Assembly: GCA_024195265.1 (NCBI GenBank)
Contig: JAJLRJ010000014.1
Location: 24,185,009-24,249,008 of the forward strand
Reading direction: 5' to 3'
From: Dendrophyllia cribrosa
Lineage: Eukaryota > Cnidaria > Anthozoa > Scleractinia > Dendrophylliidae
DNA: 64,000 bases
The translations under genes and the position numbers were made by a program. How positions within the stretch are numbered: the first letter of the stretch is position 1; the number at the start of each line of letters is the position of its first letter. The notes beneath the pieces are model-generated. The model had not been told where the DNA came from. It did no database searches and saw only the letters and a program-made list of their open reading frames with translations. Of this stretch, positions 26,637 to 36,160 are shown one piece after another.

Positions 26637-27399
26637 TAACTAATGTACAGTTGTCTTGCTGAAACAAAATCTGCAAACTGTAGAAGCAGAACCAAAACGC
26701 TAAAGAGCAAACTTTCTATTAAAATTAAAGTCAAGTCGTAAATCAAGTAAATGAACACATCAATTGTAAGTACTGATTATCACTGCACGTTTTAATACAT
26801 ATTGGTGTGATTGGTTTTCATGTCAAATTTAAATCGTCAGAGGATGGGTCGTAATCGATCAATTTTTTTTCATGCATGAAAGCTGAACTTTACGAGTTTG
26901 CTAGGTCTTGCTAGTGTGCTAATTAAACACTATACAATAAGATCTAATAAACATCGTGTCGCTGTGTTCATCTCAAAACTGCGAAAAACTGTATTAAATA
27001 AGGACACATCATGTAATATGCCTACGTTGCTCATTTGCCTTATCTGGTTTTGTCCCCGAGACTGCAGGTTCATGTTCAAGTTTATTATTCACACTTATTC
27101 AATTACAATACAACAACAATAAGGAAAAAAAAGAAGAAGTAAGAACAGAGCTAACTATACACTGGATTAAACATAACAAAGGAAAAAGTGTGTAGCAGCC
27201 AAAGGAGCCAAGCTTTCGAGTTGGCTACTACCACTGAGCGATTACAAGTGGGTGGAGGGTATACAGTACTTTTAGAAACTACAGGTCTGTACTGATTATC
27301 TACAAATCGATCCATCAAAATGATCCCCACATCAACCTCGAAAACATCCTCAACCCCCGAAGTAATCCCAACCACGAAATAATCCCGACCGCTTAATAA

Positions 27400-29174
27400 G
27401 GGACTGTGCAATAATTATCGGGGAGGGGGGGTTGGAAAACTAGAGTGGGGGGGGGGGGGGGCATGAAGTAAAATCAAAGCAAGGATAGGGGGGGCTCAAA
27501 GTAAAATAAGTCACTCAAGAGGAGGGGGGCTTAACATTTTATTTCAAGTTCTCACTGAAAGACATGATGATCTGTTCTGTGGCTGAACTGCAATTTCAAT
27601 CTGTTGCAATACGATTATCTATTCTTCTCTATCTCTATAATATAGACACGAATATTGTGATAAAGCGTTTCTGGATTTTTAAATTTGAATAGCCCAATTT
27701 CAATATATTAAAATTCAACTTAAAGCAAGACCACTACGAGGCTTAGGGGAATGATAGTAAGGATTTATATGGTTTATTTCCCTAAGCCTCGTAGTGTTGT
27801 CGTTTGTTTCAAGTTGAATTTTAATACATCGAAATTGTGCTATTGTCAACAACATTTGAACAGTAGAATAGAGTTATATACCAGTGCAAATATTTTGCCC
27901 TGGTGAAAATATTTTGCTCCAGTTCAAATATTTTGCACTGGTTCAAAATAAATTTCAACCAGTGCAGACAAAATTGTACCAAAATCATAATTTCACTACA
28001 ACATAGATAATTGTATTGCAACAGATTGAAGAGGTACCTCAACCAGCATGGTTTTAAGGTTGTCAGACATGAGGGGTCATGTAGCAGGGACATGTCGCAG
28101 TGACATGTAGCAGCGACAAACATTTGTGTAGTACACATTGAGGGACATGTAGCAGGGAGTGTAGCGGAGACATGTAACAGGGGAAAATTCATAGCGCTTG
28201 CACACCACATGAAAATGTCGCGGGGACATGTCTCAGACACCACATGAAAATGTCGCGGGGACATGTCTCAGGGACATGTTGCAGCGGCACGTCCCCTCGT
28301 GTGAACTGATGCTATCATAATTGTGCAACACAATTTTGGGGACATTTTGTCCCCCGCGACGTGTCCCATGAAGTTCAACAAGTTGAACACCGTGAGACAT
28401 GTCGCGGGGACAAAACGTCCCCAAGATTGGTGTTGCACAATTATGATAGTATAAGTTCACACGAGGGGACGTGTCGCTGCAACATGTCCCTGAGACATGT
28501 CCTCGCGACATTTTCATGCGGTGTGCAAGCGCTATGATTTTTCCCTGCTACATGTCCCCGCTACACTCCCTGCTACGTGTCCCTCAGTGTGTACTACACA
28601 AACTTTTGTCGCTGCTACATGTCGCTGCGACATGTCCCTGCTATATGACCCCTCATGTCTGACCACCTTTAAGATCAGTGAGGTAAAATGGCACTGGTTG
28701 CACCAGTTCTCCAGTACGCTCGTGGTGATCATTCTTGCATCCCACGAGAAACCCAAGAGCACGTTTACGAGGAAATGAGTTCCAGTGCAAGCTATTTGGA
28801 TTTGCAATGAAGTGATTCAGAAATGGAATCGGATGGCTTTGTCGAACACTGCTTCGAGGTCATGTTTGTTCCAGATACGGATGTCCAACAAGTAAACATG
28901 TAGTATTGCTGTATATCCACGTCTGGAACAAACATTACCTCGTAGCAATAACAGGTGGGTGTATATTAAGAAAATGCTGGGTATTTGTCAATAAAAGGTG
29001 TGTGGAGGGGGGGGGGGGGGGGGGGGTCATACAAAATTTCTGACTGATCAGAGGGGGGGGGGGGGGGCAATAACTAAATTCAGTTCTTTTGAAGGGGGGG
29101 TATTACCTAATATTTTCCTACTTGAAGTCCATTTTCCGCCCCCCCCCCCCTCCTGATAATTATTGTACAGTCCC
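27400..29174. mobile_element. 1,775-bp non-autonomous transposon, TAA target duplication
   Basis: The ends are GGGACTGTGCAATAATTATC and an inverted match, GATAATTATTGTACAGTCCC. TAA flanks at 27,397-27,399 and 29,175-29,177. Unit II is continuous at the same spot (about 60,418). It holds long poly-G tracts (about 27,447-27,461 and 28,998-29,026), an inner palindrome at about 27,700-27,835 and a nested 610-bp element. No transposase frame is seen. Confidence 0.8.
28058..28667. mobile_element. 610-bp near-perfect palindromic element nested in a larger transposon
   Basis: Two arms of ~300 bp are inverted copies. The outer words GGTTGTCAGACATGAGGGGT and ACCCCTCATGTCTGACCACC pair, with TTTAA on each side. 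The arms are rich in short GACATGT-containing repeats such as GTCGCGGGGACATGTC. Open frames on both strands here are mirror images of one another and not genes. Confidence 0.75.
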
Positions 29175-29177
29175 TAA

Positions 29178-29570
29178 CCCCAACCACGAAATAATCCCGA
29201 CCGCTTAATAACCCCAACCACGAAATAATCCCAACCGCTTAACAACCCCAACCACGAAATAATCCCGACACCTTAATAATCCCAACCGGCGTACCACGAA
29301 ATAATCCCGACACCCTAATAATTCCAACCACGAAATGATCTCGACACCAAAACAATCACAAAGCCCGAACTAATCGTCAAATGCGATATATTCCTTAAAC
29401 CTAAAATAATCCTAAACCACGAAACGATCCCGAGCTCAGAATAATACCGACTCTGAAATATTAATCCGCAACCCCGAAATGATCCCGACCCCAAAATACT
29501 CCCAAACACTGAAATGATTTCCAACACCGAAATGATCCCAGCCACGAAATGTTCCCGATAATTTTTTTTT
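29178..29570. repeat. Degenerate minisatellite of CGAAATAATCCC units
   Basis: The words ACCACGAAATAATCCC and CTTAATAACCCCAA recur irregularly about every 15-31 bp. The tract continues the one at 27,330-27,400, which the 1,775-bp transposon splits. The unit II counterpart is at about 60,340-60,780. Confidence 0.7.
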
Positions 29571-30084
29571 CGTCAACTATGCAAGCCATTCCGTTCCTAA
29601 AATCACCGAAACTTACAAACGCAATATCTTGGTTAACTGTTCCTCGTAGCTCACATTTCTCCTTAAATTTCGTGACTGTCCTCTCAGGTACAGTTTACCT
29701 TCGGAATTGTGCAGTTTGCTGAAAACTACACTACACTGGCACTGCACTGCTCTACTCTATACTACAGTACATTGCACTACAATACAATACAAATCACTAC
29801 ACTACACTGCACTATTCTATACTACAGTACATTGTAAAATTCATTAATAATTCATAAGGGTACTAACAAATAGAAATGAGCCATTCCAATCACATGATTA
29901 CCCTGTATAGGCCGATACAATCTTGACTCACGAGTGGTTGTATCTAATTTACATGTGAATGTGAATTTCACAAGTTGTTTACTACATTCGCGTCGTGTTG
30001 TATCGGCACTATACATTCACTCGCCTTCGGCTCGTGATTGTATAGGCCGATACAACACTCCCGCTCATGTAGTAAACATTACTT

Positions 30085-30260
30085 ACACTACACTACACTA
30101 CACTGGCACTGCACTGCACTACTCTATACTACAGTGTATTACGCTATACTACACTGCTCTACACTGCACTGCACTGCACTGCACTGCACTGCACTACACT
30201 ACACTACACTACACAACACTACACTACAGGCTACACTACAGGCTACAGTACGCCACGTTA
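30085..30260. repeat. (CACTA)n-type microsatellite
   Basis: ACTAC/ACTGC pentamer tract between unit I non-coding DNA and a truncated exon 3 copy. Confidence 0.85.
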
Positions 30261-30414
30261 CATTACACTACACTGTACTAGACATCGTTATACTGCAATA
30301 CGTATGCAGCGCAATATACTATACACTACACTACATTACGCTATATTACACTACATCACTTTACATTACAAATTTGCTTCTTATTTCCGCGTAACGGCTG
30401 TTAACTAGTGTTGT

Positions 30415-30645
30415 TCAAACATACCAGGCATACACATCAACGCAAGTTGTACCGTTGTTATTATCGTCATAACAGTCTACCCAGTCCTGTCCATACCAGA
30501 TCTGCAACTCCTGGTTGCGTGACAAAGACAATGGACTTAAAAGGTCGCGAAAAGCCAGCTCTGGTGATTTGTGGCCTGTCCCATCAAGACGATAGACGTG
30601 TTTCTTGACACATATTGGGAGTAGGTTCCACGTCTGCAACGGATG
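30415..30645 (-). pseudogene. Truncated extra copy of exon 3 of the secreted-protein gene
   Basis: The frame encodes the last ~70 residues of the exon 3 module (SPELAFRD..., IWYGQD, CVDVYAWYV) and is closest to copy C (61,754 onward). Homology stops at about 30,645, where a second copy of the sequence at about 30,007 begins. It is a fragment left by a small tandem duplication of the gene's 3' flank. Confidence 0.7.
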
Positions 30646-30721
30646 GCACTATACATTCACTCGCCTTCGGCTCGTGATTGTATAGGCCGATACAACACTC
30701 CCGCTCATGTAGTAAACATTA

Positions 30722-30990
30722 CTTACACTACACTACACTACACTACACTGCACTACACTACACTACACTACACTACACTACACTACACTACACTACACTA
30801 CACTACACTACACTACACTACACTACACTACACTACACTACACTGGCACTGCACTGCACTACTCTATACTACAGTGTATTACACTATACTACACAGCTCT
30901 ACACTGCACTGCACTGCACTGCACTGCACTGCACTACACTACACTACACTACACTACACTACACTACACTATACTACACTACATCACAGG
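30722..30990. repeat. Long (CACTA)n microsatellite
   Basis: The longest and purest of the pentamer tracts, with a run of uninterrupted ACTAC units. Repetitive peptides predicted from it are artefacts. Confidence 0.9.
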
Positions 30991-31153
30991 CTACACTAGA
31001 ATACGCCACGTTACATTACACTACACTGTACTAGACATCATTATACTGCAATACGTATACAGTGCAATATACTACACTGCACTACATTACGCTACATCAC
31101 TTTATTACAAATTTTCTTCTTATTTCAGCGCCATGGCTGTTCACTAGTGTTGT

Positions 31154-31623
31154 TCAAACATACCAGGCATACACATCAACGCAAGTTGTACCATTATTAC
31201 TTTTCTCAAAACAGTCAACCCAGTCCTGTCCATACCAGATCTGTAACTCCTGGTTGCGTGGCAAAGACAATGGACTTGAAAGGTTGCGAAAAACTAGCTC
31301 TGGTGATTTGTGGCCAGTCCCGTCAAGATAGGCGTGTTTCTTGGCACACCCCCTAGAGTTATAATAGGCTTCCAAGTCTGCAACGGGAGGAAGAAGGGCT
31401 TCTTTGTTGACATTTGTGATGATTGTCATCAGCTGGTTGTTGTAGTCTGGATTTGTGCAGCCCCAGTAGGACTCGGGGTGAACTGGGTTGCAGCGTACCC
31501 AACCTGATTTGTGAACGAGCTTCATAGTCTTGACACGCCCACTCTTTGTGATGCTGAAGGCGCCATATGTGTCATTTCGAGCTCCAAAGCAAACAGGATC
31601 TGTGTTCATCTTTTGCCAGATGC
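31154..31623 (-). CDS. Secreted PAN/Apple-like protein, gene copy B, exon 3
   Basis: Open and highly similar to exon 3 of copies A and C, with CFGARNDTYGAF, YWGC and CVDVYAWYV, and an AG acceptor just upstream (31,624-31,625). Its exons 1 and 2 lie at 49,636-50,677. The intron between them contains the 17.6-kb virus-like element, so correct splicing would need to remove ~18 kb. Confidence 0.7.
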
Positions 31624-31866
31624 CTAAAGAGGAAAATTACAAAAGAAAATCAACCTTTATTAACAAAAGCAACGCAAGGTCGGCGCAGTTGGGAATGCGC
31701 TTGCTTCGCGGTGTAATGATAAGTACACCAAACTATAAAGGGACACGACATGACATGAAATGAAATGATATTTCATAAGATGACTTAAAATGAGATTACA
31801 TAGACATTACACGACGTCACAAACTTATCTTCCTCCTGTTATTGGCCGAGTTCGAGGTTCGAAGTT

Positions 31867-31871
31867 CGAGC
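31867..31871. other. Target-site duplication, left copy (CGAGC)
   Basis: CGAGC abuts the element at 31,867-31,871 and again at 49,503-49,507. The matching uninterrupted site in copy C, 62,465-62,469, has one CGAGC between the same flanks (AAGTT and ACTGG); in copy A it reads CCAGC at 15,616-15,620. This shows a 5-bp staggered integration. Confidence 0.95.
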
Positions 31872-32033
31872 AGCAGCATAGAGCGTTGGTGATTCGGGCT
31901 CACCTAAAATAAGGCCCCAAATGCCCGAGTTAAGCCCTCACACGAGTCATTGTCATTCCTCGTGGAGGGCTTAACTCGGGCATTTGGGGCCTTATTTTAG
32001 GTGATCCCGAATGCACCAACGCTCTATGCTGCT
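31872..32033. repeat. Terminal hairpin-forming palindrome, left end
   Basis: The arms are ~75 nt each with a ~12-nt loop (TCATTGTCATTC). They pair except for a few defects: one extra base near the outer end, one mismatch (CTCACC against ATCACC), and a 2-base gap near the loop on this end only. The same outer-arm and inner-arm differences occur at the right end, so the two ends are true inverted copies and not opposite flip/flop forms. Confidence 0.9.
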
Positions 32034-32120
32034 CAATGGTTAATGCTGCTCCGGTACGAGATCACCTCCACAGTTGCTTGTGAATGCTGATCCGGCACGA
32101 GATCACCAATTGAAGAAACC
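31872..32120 (+). repeat. Left terminal inverted repeat (~249 bp)
   Basis: Nearly identical to the reverse complement of 49,253-49,502. The outer 162 bp (31,872-32,033) form an imperfect palindrome. The inner part holds two direct copies of a ~24-bp word (32,043-32,066 and 32,085-32,108) sharing GGYACGAGATCACC, then ATCACCAATTGAAGAAAC. Weaker similarity between the ends runs on to about 32,137. Confidence 0.95.
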
Positions 32121-32137
32121 CCACCCCTGTACATACC
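32094..32137 (+). promoter_or_regulatory. Early-type promoter module of the left end gene
   Basis: GGCACGAGATCACC is followed directly by AATTGAAGAAACC and, about 10 bp on, a TATATAC-like box (TGTACATACC, 32,128-32,137), 7 bp before the ATG at 32,145. The same order occurs before the polymerase gene and, in part, before the exonuclease gene. Confidence 0.6.
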
Positions 32138-32144
32138 AACCCAC

Positions 32145-32618
32145 ATGGCAATGACGGCTCAAGGACTTGACTGCAATCCAAAGAATCAAGACTACTTTGG
32201 TGATTGGTTACTGTCCTTTGGTGAATCCCATTGGGACTATTTGCCAGACTTGATCAAGGATTACATCCTTGAACTGGTTGAAAGGAGTATCCAGCGTGAC
32301 TTGGCTGCCAAGTCCCTTCATCAACGCAGGATGAAATCTGTATGCCTTTCAATAAAAAATCATTTTCACTGGGAACACCTTTGCTATTTCCGTTTATTCA
32401 CTTCACAAACATGTGATGAATGTCAAGAATACTTCTCGCCAGAAGTGGACATGGGTATGCACAGAGCCATCTGTCCTGGTATGTCGCCTTATAGAGCTTT
32501 ACAGCGGGCATTGATGTTTGCAGACATCGGCAGTGATGACGAGGAAGACTATGACGAGGAAGACTATGACGGCCCAAGTGCTCACGAAAGTTTCTATGGC
32601 ATCGGTCGCTCAACGTGA
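32145..32618 (+). CDS. Zinc-finger-like protein of the element, unknown function (157 aa)
   Basis: The start is the first ATG after the left terminal repeat and its promoter module. The N terminus (GLDCNPKNQDYFGDWL) is clearly related to that of the DNA polymerase frame at the other end (RLDFNPRNHDYFGNWL). Both ends therefore share a promoter and the first ~20 codons. Further on is a possible zinc site (TCDEC ... HRAIC) and a strongly acidic tail (DDEEDYDEEDYD). Its position beside the exonuclease suggests a role in replication or early regulation; this is inference. The end overlaps only the upstream extension of the exonuclease frame. Confidence 0.65.
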   Translation: MAMTAQGLDCNPKNQDYFGDWLLSFGESHWDYLPDLIKDYILELVERSIQRDLAAKSLHQRRMKSVCLSIKNHFHWEHLCYFRLFTSQTCDECQEYFSPEVDMGMHRAICPGMSPYRALQRALMFADIGSDDEEDYDEEDYDGPSAHESFYGIGRST

Positions 32619-32633
32619 TCCAGTTGTGTGGTT

Positions 32634-32670
32634 ATCACCAATTGAAAAAACATTCACCCTTCGTATATCA
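32634..32670 (+). promoter_or_regulatory. Promoter module of the exonuclease gene
   Basis: ATCACCAATTGAAAAAAC (32,634-32,651) is a variant of the terminal-repeat element. It is followed by TCGTATATCA directly before the ATG at 32,671. It decides the start of the exonuclease. Confidence 0.6.
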
Positions 32671-33783
32671 ATGATGGCGACAACACAAGCTTTCATGAAC
32701 TTTCTCAAATCGAGGAACACTGGACTGAAACAAAAGAGTGCCGACTGGCTCCCAGCCAGACAAAATACAATTGGTGCCTCTGAAGTTTCTGCCTTGACAG
32801 GATCGTCGCCGTTTGAATCACGGCACAGCTTGCTCATGAAGAAAATTCAGCCAACACATATGTTCAACAATGTGGCTTGTACCTGGGGCAATCTGTTTGA
32901 GCCGATTATACGCAAGTGTTTTGAGCAAAAACATTCTGTTTCTGTTTTTGGTCACAGCATTTCTCTTAATCTGTCAAGCGATCATCCGCTTTATCGAAAG
33001 GTCACTTGTAGTCCAGACGGATACTTCATGAATAAAGATAACACATTAAATCTGTTAGAATTCAAGTGTCCGTTCAAGCGCAAAATAGCGATGAACAGAA
33101 TCCCTAGCTATTATCGCGATCAGATACAAACAGGGCTTGCTTTGAGCGGTGACATGGTCTCCAAAGGCTTGTTTGTTGACGGCTATTTCAGAATGTGTTC
33201 TTTAAAACAGCTTGAACCAAGTTTAGCTCACAATTCTTTTCTCAACGCCGGAAAAAAATACAAGACAAAAAATAAATCAACTCTTGCCTGGGGGGTCTGT
33301 TATTTATTCAGCAAAAAAAACATCAAGATCAATCAAGTCGAACTTATTGATCTTGGAGCAACACAATCAATTGCTTTGTTTGAACATGTCATGGGTTTAA
33401 TTGCCACTAAAGAGATTTTGGTTTCATATGGCAAAATAAGAATGACGTTCACAGCCCGTGACGAAAATGCTGAATTTCTACGTTTAAACGCCATGAAAGA
33501 AGCGTTCTCTAACCCACGTAGAGAAGGGCCAAAACCTGTTGCAATGTTCGCTTGGAAATTGCTCGATCTCACTGAAATTTGGGAGTTAAAAAAACCAGAT
33601 TTCTTGAGCGAAATCCAAAGGTCTGTTGAATGTTTTCATGAAAACCTATCAAAATTGAAAGGAAGAATCAAAAATTATACTTACACCGAGGACTCTGCCA
33701 CAACTCCAAACACAGGCGATGACAAGGCCGTTTTGGAAGCCTTTTTAATGAAGCAAGCGGCAAAGCTTACTCCAGAGTTCTGA
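32671..33783 (+). CDS. YqaJ-type (lambda exonuclease-like) nuclease
   Basis: 370 residues counted from the ATG at 32,671, chosen because a TATATAC-like box abuts it; the frame is open further upstream (to 32,518) but there it overlaps the preceding gene. Motifs of the YqaJ/lambda exonuclease family of the PD-(D/E)XK fold are in order: IGASEVSALTG near 34-44, WGNLFEP with E77, SPDG with D116, LEFK with E130 and K132, then YRDQIQTGLALSG. The catalytic set looks intact. Family members degrade one strand of duplex DNA from ends and feed recombination or replication-end processing. Here it likely handles genome ends or recombination during replication. It overlaps the convergent VLTF3-like gene by 17 bp at the 3' end. 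Confidence 0.85.
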   Translation: MMATTQAFMNFLKSRNTGLKQKSADWLPARQNTIGASEVSALTGSSPFESRHSLLMKKIQPTHMFNNVACTWGNLFEPIIRKCFEQKHSVSVFGHSISLNLSSDHPLYRKVTCSPDGYFMNKDNTLNLLEFKCPFKRKIAMNRIPSYYRDQIQTGLALSGDMVSKGLFVDGYFRMCSLKQLEPSLAHNSFLNAGKKYKTKNKSTLAWGVCYLFSKKNIKINQVELIDLGATQSIALFEHVMGLIATKEILVSYGKIRMTFTARDENAEFLRLNAMKEAFSNPRREGPKPVAMFAWKLLDLTEIWELKKPDFLSEIQRSVECFHENLSKLKGRIKNYTYTEDSATTPNTGDDKAVLEAFLMKQAAKLTPEF

Positions 33784-34432
33784 ACGCATTATGCCATAAA
33801 TATTCGTTTTTGTTTATCATCGCGGCAGACATCCATTGTTGTCTCAGGTAATTTATAATCACCCATTGTGGGGCTTCAAGCGGTGTTATAATGTTCAGGA
33901 TTTTGTAGATCACAAACGTATAAGATATTCTCGGAAGCCGGCCTTCTATTTGTTTGAATACACGTTTCGTTTCATGGATTTGATCTAGAGTCAACTGTAC
34001 AGGCAGAATTTTGAGCTTTTTTATAAGCCGGTCCAAAGCATAACCAAACACGTAACTTCGTCCCGACCGATGACTTGGTCTGTGGAAATTGTTTTGCTGC
34101 GTACATGCCGGAGCATCATCGAGCACTTCCACACGGCCGCATCTTTTACAATAAAGTTCACAAGAATTGATTGATTGCAAAAAGTAGCCACCACAGTCAT
34201 AACAAGACAGGAGTCTTCGGTCCCAGCGTTCAATCTACATGTCATTGTAATGTTTTTGTAGATATTGCTTCCCAATCTCTGCTCGGCCCATATCTTCGCA
34301 TAACTGATAGAATTTTTCCGGCAGGCACAAGCGGTGTATTTCTTTTCTGTAATCGCTGCCGTATAGCGAGCGGAGGATGGCAAATTTGTGCTCTTTGTCA
34401 AGTTCATTGAGCCGTACGTCAAACTCAGTCAT
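33767..34432 (-). pseudogene. VLTF3-like late transcription factor, one in-frame stop
   Basis: Two open segments, 34,238-34,432 and 33,767-34,234, lie in the same frame and are parted only by a TAG at 34,235-34,237; total about 221 residues. A zinc ribbon is formed by SCYDC and YCKRC pairs just after the stop. The C-terminal half has VFKQIEGRLPRISYTFVIYK, resembling the FKxIQ...FLSYxYVLxK signature of poxvirus A2L/VLTF3 proteins. Such proteins activate late genes of nucleocytoplasmic viruses. A box TTAATATAGAC ends right at the ATG. The stop may be a recent mutation, an assembly error or read through. The family call rests on the zinc ribbon plus the C-terminal signature, by eye. Confidence 0.6.
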
Positions 34433-34735
34433 GTCTATATTAAGAGATTACAATTTTCAATTGGGGGTTTCCCGTGACTTCCGGTATTGTTGTGTAAAGG
34501 CCGTATTTAGAAAATTACAACTTTTCGAAGCTTCTCGGACATACCGAAGCGCCCCACAAATACCGAAGCGCCCCAATTTTGTTGAAAAAGTTTTTTCTGG
34601 GGCGCTTCGGAATTTATTTTTTGAAAAAGTTTTTGTGGGGAGCTTAGGAATTTATTTTTTGAAAAAGTTTTTGGGGGCGCTTCGAAATTTATGGGCGTGA
34701 TTTTTCTTTCAAGATTTGTAGATTAAAACCTGAAT
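34433..34735. repeat. Intergenic repeat cluster with inverted GAAGCGCCCC words
   Basis: Two copies of CCGAAGCGCCCC (about 34,544-34,575) face three degenerate copies of GGGGCGCTTCGGAATTTATT followed by TTTTGAAAAAGTTTTT (about 34,575-34,690). The two sets can pair as stems. It lies upstream of the VLTF3-like gene and downstream of the next minus-strand gene. It may act as a terminator, operator or replication element; nothing here decides which. Confidence 0.6.
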
Positions 34736-35422
34736 TTAATCTCTCAAATCGGATTTGGAGGCTGCGGTGAGAAGACTTATCTTTTTTTGAAACTCTTGTT
34801 TGACTTCCTTGCGAAGTTCGTTTTTGAGTTTCTGTAGGTCTGGCGCTTGTGTTTGAGTGCCAACATTTTTTTTAGCCTTAACACCATCCCTGATTGCAGC
34901 TTTGAGTTCGTGATATTTTTCCACCTCACGAGTAATTATGGTGAATTCTGCATCACTGATCCTCTTGTCTTCGAGAGCCTTTGAGACCAGTTCATTGGCA
35001 GAGTTGCGTTTAGCCAGGGCCAGTGTATAGATTTTCTCGTGTTTGGTCACTTTTCGCTCTAATCGCTTGTTAGCAGCTGTAAAGTCAACAGAGGACAGCC
35101 CACAGAGGGTCGCGACGCCCGCAAAGACTGGACTTATAACAATTCCTAATCCGGTCAATGCAGTGGCAAGGGCCCCTGATGACAGCCCAACAGAAAGCGA
35201 CCCAAGGCCAACCGCAGAGTAATGAACCAATGATTGGGTTCGTTTGTATTTCTTTGCGACTTGCCTGTAGTGCTCGGCTTCGTCAGACAACTCCTTCAGC
35301 AAGTCAGAGATCTTTTTGAGCCGGAAGTCTTCTGCATTGATTTGAGTGATCTCACGCATAGGGTATAGCTGTTGTGTCTCGCTGTACTCGGGGGCCGATG
35401 GAAGCACATTGGCAGAACTCAT
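34736..35422 (-). CDS. Conserved element protein with coiled coil and hydrophobic core (228 aa)
   Basis: It begins at an ATG 7 bp from a TATATATACC box (35,429-35,440). An N-terminal helical stretch (residues ~30-60) is followed by a Gly/Ala/Ser-rich hydrophobic region (~65-110; YSAVGLGSLSVGLSSGALAT, then GIVISPVFAGVATLCG), which looks like two membrane-spanning or membrane-inserting helices. A long charged coiled coil runs to the C terminus. Similar proteins recur in invertebrate genomes next to Polinton-like genes, as far as I recall. The function is unknown; its place beside capsid genes suggests a minor virion or assembly component. Confidence 0.65.
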   Translation of the reverse strand: MSSANVLPSAPEYSETQQLYPMREITQINAEDFRLKKISDLLKELSDEAEHYRQVAKKYKRTQSLVHYSAVGLGSLSVGLSSGALATALTGLGIVISPVFAGVATLCGLSSVDFTAANKRLERKVTKHEKIYTLALAKRNSANELVSKALEDKRISDAEFTIITREVEKYHELKAAIRDGVKAKKNVGTQTQAPDLQKLKNELRKEVKQEFQKKISLLTAASKSDLRD

Positions 35423-35444
35423 GGCGTGGGTATATATATGATTT

Positions 35445-36113
35445 TTAATTTATCTCAACTTCAAATTCCAAAGGCGCGTCATTGAAGTTGAAGAGGTCAT
35501 TGTTCTCATCCCTCACTGACAGTGTTATGCTGTTTACATAATCACCAGACGAGACGTCACGCAAGACGTTCTGTTGTGTTGTCTCGTAAAACACCTTCTC
35601 AAAAGCTTTTCCACGAATATCAAACCGAGTCAAAACTGTCGAAGGCTTGCCATTGAGGAGGTTTTGTTCTTTATCAACCAGATCACAGTGGATGAAGTAA
35701 GTGCTTGGTGCCCTTAAACGCTTGACGAAGGTTATTGGTAATAATACTGGGTTTATGCCAAGCAATTCTGCCATATTGCTACTAAACTTCACCCTGCTAT
35801 TATTATATATGATCATGGCTCCGAGTGGTGTGTTTGTCTTAATTGTCAGATTTAAATTTCTGAAATTGGTTTTTAGGCCTTCAAAGGCTTCCGCTAAACT
35901 CTCAATAGTGTAATGCCTTTGAAGTAAGTTCACTTCGTGTGATGAACCATTAGGTGGAGGGTCTGTTGTTGAAATCTTTGCTTCTTCTTTCAAATTATGC
36001 CACGAGTTGAAAATTGAGCAAGAAACAAGACGGATATAACTCGGTTTCGTCAGTGGGTGATCGAAGTAGATCGTGTGAGGGTTCGAAGACGTGACAATTG
36101 TTAACACAACCAT
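35445..36113 (-). CDS. Putative penton-like (single jelly-roll) minor capsid protein (222 aa)
   Basis: The start is fixed by a box TATATACAC (in 36,118-36,130) just upstream. The chain is beta-rich. The C-terminal half (TYFIHCDLVDKEQ, LTRFDIRG, then VNSITLSVRDENNDLFNFND and a short strand) follows the pattern of a jelly-roll protein common in Polinton-like elements of invertebrates: an extended strand ending in D-(E/D)-x-x-G/N, Phe, Asn and a final strand. Position between capsid genes and size fit a penton or minor capsid protein. Fold recognition by eye only; another virion protein is possible. Confidence 0.55.
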   Translation of the reverse strand: MVVLTIVTSSNPHTIYFDHPLTKPSYIRLVSCSIFNSWHNLKEEAKISTTDPPPNGSSHEVNLLQRHYTIESLAEAFEGLKTNFRNLNLTIKTNTPLGAMIIYNNSRVKFSSNMAELLGINPVLLPITFVKRLRAPSTYFIHCDLVDKEQNLLNGKPSTVLTRFDIRGKAFEKVFYETTQQNVLRDVSSGDYVNSITLSVRDENNDLFNFNDAPLEFEVEIN

Positions 36114-36160
36114 GATTGTGTGTATATAATTAATATTTTAAAATATAAATGTATACAATC
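36114..36160. promoter_or_regulatory. Bidirectional late-type promoter
   Basis: 47 bp separate two divergent starts. One TATATAC box points left (36,118-36,130, toward 36,113) and one points right (GTATAC at 36,151-36,156, toward 36,161). The centre is almost pure A/T. Confidence 0.6.

Larger units (their letters stand above)
14870..31100. repeat. Tandem segmental duplication, unit I
   Basis: A unit of gene copy plus ~14 kb of non-coding DNA is repeated head-to-tail. Matching landmarks are exon 1 starts at 16,809 and 50,677, minisatellites at ~18,000 and ~51,870, and AT-rich blocks at ~25,320 and ~57,870. Corrected for the 17.6-kb element, offsets are constant at about 16.2 kb until an indel changes them. 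Unit I carries four segments that unit II lacks: 23,133-23,465, 26,003-26,243, 27,400-29,174 and ~1,062 bp at 21,350-22,411. Confidence 0.85.

Noticed and set aside
28233..28807. Cys/Met-rich frames on both strands
   Set aside because: They fall in a palindromic MITE and mirror each other; no domain.
30643..31034. Long TTLHYTTLHY and ALHCTALHC peptides
   Set aside because: Pure translation of the (CACTA)n microsatellite; all frames of such a repeat are open.
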